From Eubacteriales bacterium (GTDB taxonomy: Bacteria; Bacillota; Clostridia; Christensenellales; CAG-138): DNA of 64,000 nucleotides. The stretch is from positions 186,001 to 250,000 of the forward strand of contig JAJFTI010000015.1 of NCBI GenBank assembly GCA_021373115.1, given 5' to 3'. A program made the translations under genes and the position numbers. The stretch's first letter is position 1. Every line of letters begins with the position of its first letter. The notes below the pieces were generated by a model. That model was not told where the DNA came from, did not search any database, and saw only the letters and a program-made list of their open reading frames with translations. Shown piece by piece: positions 59,561 through 64,000 of the stretch.

Positions 59561-61057
59561 ATGGAGCAGGAGAACATACTGGAGCTGAAAGGCATTTGTA
59601 AGGGATTCCCCGGCGTGAAGGCTCTCGATAATGTTGATTTCTTCGTTCGCAAAGGAGAAGTGCTTGCGCTCGCGGGCGAAAACGGCGCGGGGAAGTCCAC
59701 GCTGATGAAGATATTGTCCGGTATTTATAAAAAAGACTCCGGCAGTATGACGTTTAACGGCGCGGAAGTCGTAGTGGATTCGCCGAAGGAAGCGGAACGG
59801 CTGGGGCTGTCTATTATACATCAGGAATTGAACGTAATTCTCGGCAAGAGTGTTGCGGAGAATATCTATATAGGCCGGCAGCCGGTGAAGTACGGTCTGA
59901 TTGACTGGAACCGGATGTATGCCGACGCGGATGCTTTGTTCCGGCATTTGAACATCCCAATGGACGTAAAACGGGTCGTCCGTGGATTGAGCATTGCGCA
60001 GCAGCAGATGATCGGAATCGCGAAAGCCGTCAGTTTCGACGCGAAACTGGTGATTATGGACGAGCCGACATCCTCGCTGACCGATCAGGAAACGCGTGTG
60101 CTGTTTCAGATCATTCGCGATCTCAAGAGCCAGAATCGCTCGGTCATCTTTATTACGCACCGCCTGGATGAGATTTTTGAAATTGCGGATCGTGTTGCCG
60201 TGCTGCGCGACGGCTGCTCGGTTGGGGCGAAGGTTGTTTCCGAAACGACCAAAAAAGAGCTGATCGCCATGATGATCGGCCGCGAAATGACCAAGCAGTT
60301 TCCGCCGCGGGATGCGAAGATCGGATCCGAGCTGTTGCGCGTGGAAAACCTGTCCGACGGTAAGAAGGTGAAAGGGGTTTCCTTTCACGTGAACCGCGGA
60401 GAAGTGCTGGGGTTTGCCGGTCTGGTCGGCGCGGGCAGAACGGAAACCATGCGCATGGTGTTCGGAGCGGATCACCGGCGCTGCGGGCAGATTTATCTGA
60501 GCGGCAAGGAAATCCGGATTCACAGCCCGCACGACAGCGTAATAAACAAAATCGCATTCGTCACGGAGGATCGAAAGGGCGAAGGGCTGCTGCTTTCCAA
60601 AAAATTAAGAACCAATATTGTTATGGTTGCGCTGGATAAAATCAAGAAGCGCGGACTGCTGAATATGGCGATGGAGCGCGACGCCGCACAGAAATATGTT
60701 TCCGAATTGAAGGTGGTTACGCCGTCTATCCAGCAAAAGGTGATGTACCTTTCGGGCGGAAACCAGCAGAAGGTCGTTGTTGCCAAATGGCTGTTTTCGG
60801 ATTCCGAAGTCATTATTCTGGACGAACCGACACGCGGAATCGATGTTGGCGCGAAGCTTGAAATCTACGAGCTGATCAACCGCCTTGCGGCGCAGGGGAA
60901 AGCGATTATCGTCGTATCTTCCGATATGGAAGAAATCCTTGGTATCAGCGATCGAATCCTTGTGATGCACGAGGGGAGAATCGCGGGAGAAGTGAAAAAA
61001 GAACAGTTTTCCGCAAAATTGATTTCCGAATATGCAATTGGAGGCACCGCTCTATGA
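59561..61057 (+). CDS. ABC transporter ATPase, RbsA/MglA family, second system
   Basis: 498 residues with two ABC domains: GENGAGKST near residue 38, SIAQQQMIGIAKA and VIMDEPTSSLTDQE in the first, degenerate GLVGAGRTET, LSGGNQQKVVVAKWL and LDEPTRGIDVGAK in the second. ATG 59561 is chosen because AAAGGAGAG precedes it; the frame's first ATG at 59531 has no such site. Overlaps the permease start by 4 bp (ATGA). Confidence 0.95.
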   Translation: MEQENILELKGICKGFPGVKALDNVDFFVRKGEVLALAGENGAGKSTLMKILSGIYKKDSGSMTFNGAEVVVDSPKEAERLGLSIIHQELNVILGKSVAENIYIGRQPVKYGLIDWNRMYADADALFRHLNIPMDVKRVVRGLSIAQQQMIGIAKAVSFDAKLVIMDEPTSSLTDQETRVLFQIIRDLKSQNRSVIFITHRLDEIFEIADRVAVLRDGCSVGAKVVSETTKKELIAMMIGREMTKQFPPRDAKIGSELLRVENLSDGKKVKGVSFHVNRGEVLGFAGLVGAGRTETMRMVFGADHRRCGQIYLSGKEIRIHSPHDSVINKIAFVTEDRKGEGLLLSKKLRTNIVMVALDKIKKRGLLNMAMERDAAQKYVSELKVVTPSIQQKVMYLSGGNQQKVVVAKWLFSDSEVIILDEPTRGIDVGAKLEIYELINRLAAQGKAIIVVSSDMEEILGISDRILVMHEGRIAGEVKKEQFSAKLISEYAIGGTAL

Positions 61058-62025
61058 ATATGAAAGAATTCAAAGGTCAAGTTCGTAAAGTGACGGATGC
61101 GCTTGGAATTTGGGTTGTACTGATCCTTTTATTCCTTGCCCTGAGCATTTCAACCGGCAAGACGTTTTTACAGGCTTCCAATCTGATCAATTTGGTCCGG
61201 CAGATCTGCGTAACGTGTCTCGTCGCCGTTGGCGCAACGTTCGTGGTTTGCGGTGGTGAGATCGATCTGAGTTCGGGCGAAATGGCTGCCCTGGCCGGCT
61301 GCTTCAGCGCGATGCTGATGGTTCGCTACGGTTGGAGCACCTGGACTTCAATCCTTGTCGTACTGGCGGTTGGTACACTGTTTGGTATTCTGACAGGGCT
61401 AGTCGTTACCATCCTCAACGTGCCTTCCTTCATCGCAACGCTTGGTATGATGTACGTTCTGGAAGGAATCGTGCTGCTGTTAACGCGCGGCACCCCGATC
61501 AACGGATTGCATGAGGACTATATCGCAATTGGCCGCGGCTATGTCGGCCCGATTCCGATCCCGGTGATCATTGTCGCGGTGATTATCCTCATTGGCGCGT
61601 TTGTTTTCAAGTTCATGAAATTTGGACGCAACATTCAGGCGGTCGGTGAAAATGCCGTCGCAGCGAAACTTTCCGGAATCAACGTGCGCATGATTAAAAT
61701 CGCGATCTTCGCGGTTGGCGGTTTGCTCAGCGCGGCGGGCGGCGTAATGCTCACCGCACGCCTGTCCTCCGGACAGCCAACGGCAGCTTCGGATCTTTCG
61801 CTGCAGGCAATGGCGGGCGTTTTCGTTGGCGGCAACTCGGCAACCAGTTCCGAGCATGCAATGTTCAATACGCTGGCCGGTTCGCTGATCATCGGCATGA
61901 TCAACAACGGCATGAATCTGCTCGAAGTGAACGCCTACTGGCAAAAGGTTGCGCTTGGCGTAATCATTATCAGCGCAATCGCCATGGACGCTTACCGGAC
62001 GCAGTCTCTTGCGAAGGCGTCCTGA
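61054..62025 (+). CDS. ABC transporter permease, RbsC family, second system
   Basis: 323 residues, about ten membrane helices, with VVCGGEIDLSSGEMAALAG, LNVPSFIATLGMMYVLEG and AVGENAVAAKLSGINVRM (coupling loop). It forms the channel for the compound bound by the upstream lipoprotein. 186 bp separate it from the phosphorylase-like gene, without an obvious terminator. Confidence 0.94.
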   Translation: MNMKEFKGQVRKVTDALGIWVVLILLFLALSISTGKTFLQASNLINLVRQICVTCLVAVGATFVVCGGEIDLSSGEMAALAGCFSAMLMVRYGWSTWTSILVVLAVGTLFGILTGLVVTILNVPSFIATLGMMYVLEGIVLLLTRGTPINGLHEDYIAIGRGYVGPIPIPVIIVAVIILIGAFVFKFMKFGRNIQAVGENAVAAKLSGINVRMIKIAIFAVGGLLSAAGGVMLTARLSSGQPTAASDLSLQAMAGVFVGGNSATSSEHAMFNTLAGSLIIGMINNGMNLLEVNAYWQKVALGVIIISAIAMDAYRTQSLAKAS

Positions 62026-62211
62026 GCGACAACTGGCAGCGTACGTTAGTATTGTCTGCGCAAAATGACGTATTCGTGTGAATTCCGAATCCGAAGGCGC
62101 GAAGAACTGCATGATTTGTTTGCGGGAACCGTTTTTCAGGCAGGCCGGCCGAGGATTCATTCCAGGAAAACACGAATCCTATTACAGGAAGAAAGAGGAC
62201 TGGATTCATTC

Positions 62212-63027
62212 ATGCAACCATTCCAGGCAACCGTTCCCAAGGACGGCAAGAGCTGGTGGCTCCGTTTGGGGCGCGAGGGGCTACCGGAGAAATTCATCTT
62301 TACGCTGTTGATGGATATGGTGCCGGATTGCTTTCTGAACGTTATGAGCGATGTGGAGGTACTCTCCCAAATGGGAGAGTACACCGTATACGCCGGCGAG
62401 TTCGAAGGGGAACGGCTAGGTGTACTGTTCCACGGGAGCGGCTCGTTTTCCGTTTCAACGGCGATCGATGAAATGGCTGCGCTGGGCGTAAAGGCGATCC
62501 TGCGGGTTGGAAACTCCGGAGCCTTATCGCCGGATCTTCGGGTCGGGGACATTCTGGTTTGCTCGGGCGGTATTCGCGAAGACCGGGTTATGCTGGATTA
62601 TGTTCCGCTGGAATATCCCGCGATTCCCAGCCGGAATCTGGTGGAAGCCGAGATTCACGCCTGCGGGGAAGCGGGCGTACGGTTCCAGGAGGGGCTGACC
62701 CTTTCCGTTGGAACGATGTATCCGGGCAGCGGGTTTCAAACCGCCATTGGCGTGCTGGATGAAGAGGTGCTTCGCAAGGTTCACCTCTGGAAGCGGGTTG
62801 GAGCCAGAAATGTTGATATTGAGACTTCAACGGTGCTGGTCATGTCGCGTCTTTTCGGGATACACGGCGGCGCATTGCTGGGAATTGGCAACGATACTTC
62901 TTCGGGCGAGGGGGAGTTTCTGGAACGGGAGCTGACCGATCGGATGGCGCTGCTGGGCTTGAAGTCCCTGCGCCACCTGAATCTGGAAACCGCAAAATTG
63001 CCAGAGCCGCTTCGAACGGAACCGTAA
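62212..63027 (+). CDS. Nucleoside phosphorylase family protein, second copy
   Basis: 271 residues. LGVLFHGSGSFSVSTAIDEM and AILRVGNSGALSPDLRVGDILV correspond to the PNP_UDP_1 phosphate-binding core, VGARNVDIETSTVLVMSRLFG to the ribose-binding glutamate segment, closer to uridine phosphorylase (DIETS) than the first copy. It probably releases a base from the imported nucleoside inside the cell. ATG 62212 lies 12 nt after AAAGAGGA; upstream codons lack family sequence. Last metabolic gene of the transport operon. Confidence 0.87.
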   Translation: MQPFQATVPKDGKSWWLRLGREGLPEKFIFTLLMDMVPDCFLNVMSDVEVLSQMGEYTVYAGEFEGERLGVLFHGSGSFSVSTAIDEMAALGVKAILRVGNSGALSPDLRVGDILVCSGGIREDRVMLDYVPLEYPAIPSRNLVEAEIHACGEAGVRFQEGLTLSVGTMYPGSGFQTAIGVLDEEVLRKVHLWKRVGARNVDIETSTVLVMSRLFGIHGGALLGIGNDTSSGEGEFLERELTDRMALLGLKSLRHLNLETAKLPEPLRTEP

Positions 63028-63141
63028 CATCTCTGCATACAGGCAAGGCAGATTCTCCTTGCGTTTTGATTCGTTTTTTAATACTATGGAACCAGATCGA
63101 AACTGCTTGTATTCTAAAAACAATGAAGGTAGCTGGATTAT

Positions 63142-63870
63142 ATGGATCGATTGATCAAGGGCAAATCTCTTTCCGAAAAAGCATACGAGCAAATGGTCGA
63201 GATGATCGAAAAGATGACGCCGGGGAAGAACAAGTTCCCGTCGGAAGACGATCTTGCGAAAAATATGGGAATCAGCAGGGCTACGGTGCGGGAAGCGCTG
63301 AAGTACCTGATGATGAATCAATATATCACAACGATCCATGGAAAGGGCACGTTTGCGCACCCTTCCGCGCTTCAGGCCGAGAACCGCATGGATCTTTGCA
63401 GCGATTTTTGCACGATGCTCAAGAGCAGATACGAACATGTTGCCGTGGACGTCGTCTGGAAACCGCACTCGAAAGGCGATTCCTATTTCGAGTCCATTTT
63501 TGGCTCGCGCACGATCGACGTGTTGGAGTCCAACTGGCTTTACCGTGCAAATGGCGAGAAGATGCTCTTTGGACGATATTTCTTCCTGTATGATTACCTG
63601 CTTCGCGAGCCGAATCCGGACGTTTCCTACAGCACGCTGCCGCAGTTCAGCGGCGATTGCATGCAATCCACGATTGATTATTGCATTATGCGCTCAAAGA
63701 CGAAATTCGACGGGGAAGCAGCCAAGATGCTGGGGCTGGCGGAGATTACGCCGCTGCACTGCTGGGACGAGCAGATTTTTGATCTGGATGATCGTATTGT
63801 CGGCGTTGGCGAGGTGTTTGTCCATCCGGAAAATATGAAACTCTCCGTTGTGACCCGGTTTGAACGGTGA
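63142..63870 (+). CDS. GntR family transcriptional regulator with UTRA domain (HutC/FrlR branch)
   Basis: 242 residues. Winged HTH about 10-75 (KFPSEDDLAKNMGISRATVREALKYL, with HGKGTFA as the wing end), then a UTRA ligand-binding domain (about 90-235: VVWKPHSKGDSYFE, LESNWLYRANGEKMLFGRYFF, WDEQIFDLDDRIVGVGEVF). Such regulators usually sense a sugar phosphate or pathway intermediate and release DNA. Placed at the end of the catabolic block it is the likely local repressor. Ribosome site before ATG 63142 is weak (GAAGGTAG at 14 nt). Confidence 0.92.
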   Translation: MDRLIKGKSLSEKAYEQMVEMIEKMTPGKNKFPSEDDLAKNMGISRATVREALKYLMMNQYITTIHGKGTFAHPSALQAENRMDLCSDFCTMLKSRYEHVAVDVVWKPHSKGDSYFESIFGSRTIDVLESNWLYRANGEKMLFGRYFFLYDYLLREPNPDVSYSTLPQFSGDCMQSTIDYCIMRSKTKFDGEAAKMLGLAEITPLHCWDEQIFDLDDRIVGVGEVFVHPENMKLSVVTRFER

Positions 63871-63957
63871 AGCTTAAACGGACGGTTCAAACGGAGGGAT
63901 CCCTATAAAAAATGAATGAACGGCGCTGAAGAAAAAAATCTGCGCAATCAGTCAAAA

Positions 63958-63987
63958 AAAGCGGGCATAGTGTTATGTCCGCTTTTC
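63958..63987 (+). terminator. Terminator after the GntR gene
   Basis: AAAGCGGGCATA (63958-63969) pairs with TATGTCCGCTTT (63974-63985), one G-U pair, loop GTGT, followed by T. A-run before the stem makes it potentially bidirectional. Confidence 0.8.
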
Positions 63988-64000
63988 GATTGCCTGCGCC

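Noticed and set aside
1..64000. tRNA or rRNA genes, CRISPR arrays, insertion sequences, prophage, attachment sites
   Set aside because: Reading both strands gave no tRNA-like cloverleaf, direct-repeat array, transposase or integrase; manual reading cannot exclude a single tRNA, for which a tRNA-scanning program would be decisive.

Overview
The window looks like the chromosome of an anaerobic Gram-positive bacterium, most likely a Clostridia-type Bacillota of moderately high GC. Supporting signs are lipoprotein substrate-binding proteins with Ala/Glu/Thr/Pro-rich linkers behind the lipid-anchored cysteine, a lysine riboswitch (L box), near-consensus sigma-A promoters, AGGAGG-type ribosome binding sites, a dense set of ABC importers and many intrinsic terminators. 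No rRNA, tRNA, CRISPR array, transposase, phage gene or replication origin was found. Species-level placement is not possible from the sequence alone.

Layout. 0-1.3 kb: the tail of an unknown protein and an AEC-type permease. 1.4-3.9 kb: a nitrogen unit with a terminator-bearing leader, a small membrane protein and an ammonium channel fused to a PII domain. 4.0-6.9 kb: a lysine riboswitch plus terminator ahead of a three-gene polar amino-acid ABC importer, which makes lysine the likely substrate. 7.1-9.5 kb: a c-di-GMP protein (SBP-PAS-GGDEF-HD-GYP). 9.5-16.3 kb (minus strand): a complete branched-chain/amide amino-acid (Liv) importer with a cytidylate-kinase-like gene at its end, then an ACT protein and a deaminase. 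16.3-21.4 kb (minus): a tightly overlapping four-gene operon resembling the late part of staphyloxanthin biosynthesis but with no scaffold synthase. 21.6-25.0 kb (minus): a GH127 glycosidase and an MFS transporter. 25.4-27.8 kb: a GGDEF-EAL protein. 28.1-34.4 kb: glutamate synthase gltBD behind a structured leader.

34.5-47.5 kb: a polyol/ketose catabolic operon (Rbs-type ABC importer, RbsD/FucU mutarotase, FGGY kinase, GatD-like dehydrogenase, aldo/keto reductase, GatZ/KbaZ, KdgT-like permease) facing a divergent LacI-type repressor that carries an extra solute-binding-protein domain. The likely route is polyol or ketose uptake, oxidation, phosphorylation and epimerisation into fructose-6-phosphate.

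47.7-63.9 kb: a second catabolic locus in four transcription units: 8-oxoguanine-deaminase-like amidohydrolase, two nucleoside-phosphorylase-like proteins, a two-SIS-domain protein, two PfkB kinases (one lacking the catalytic Asp), an ADP-ribosylglycohydrolase homologue, two tandem ureidoglycolate-lyase-like proteins, a creatininase-family hydrolase, an enamidase-like amidohydrolase, an Rbs-type importer and a GntR-UTRA regulator. Shared promoter motifs suggest co-regulation. It reads as an uncharacterised pathway for an imported N-glycoside, modified nucleoside or sugar-amine conjugate, and is the best candidate here for an undescribed system. The carotenoid-like operon is the second.
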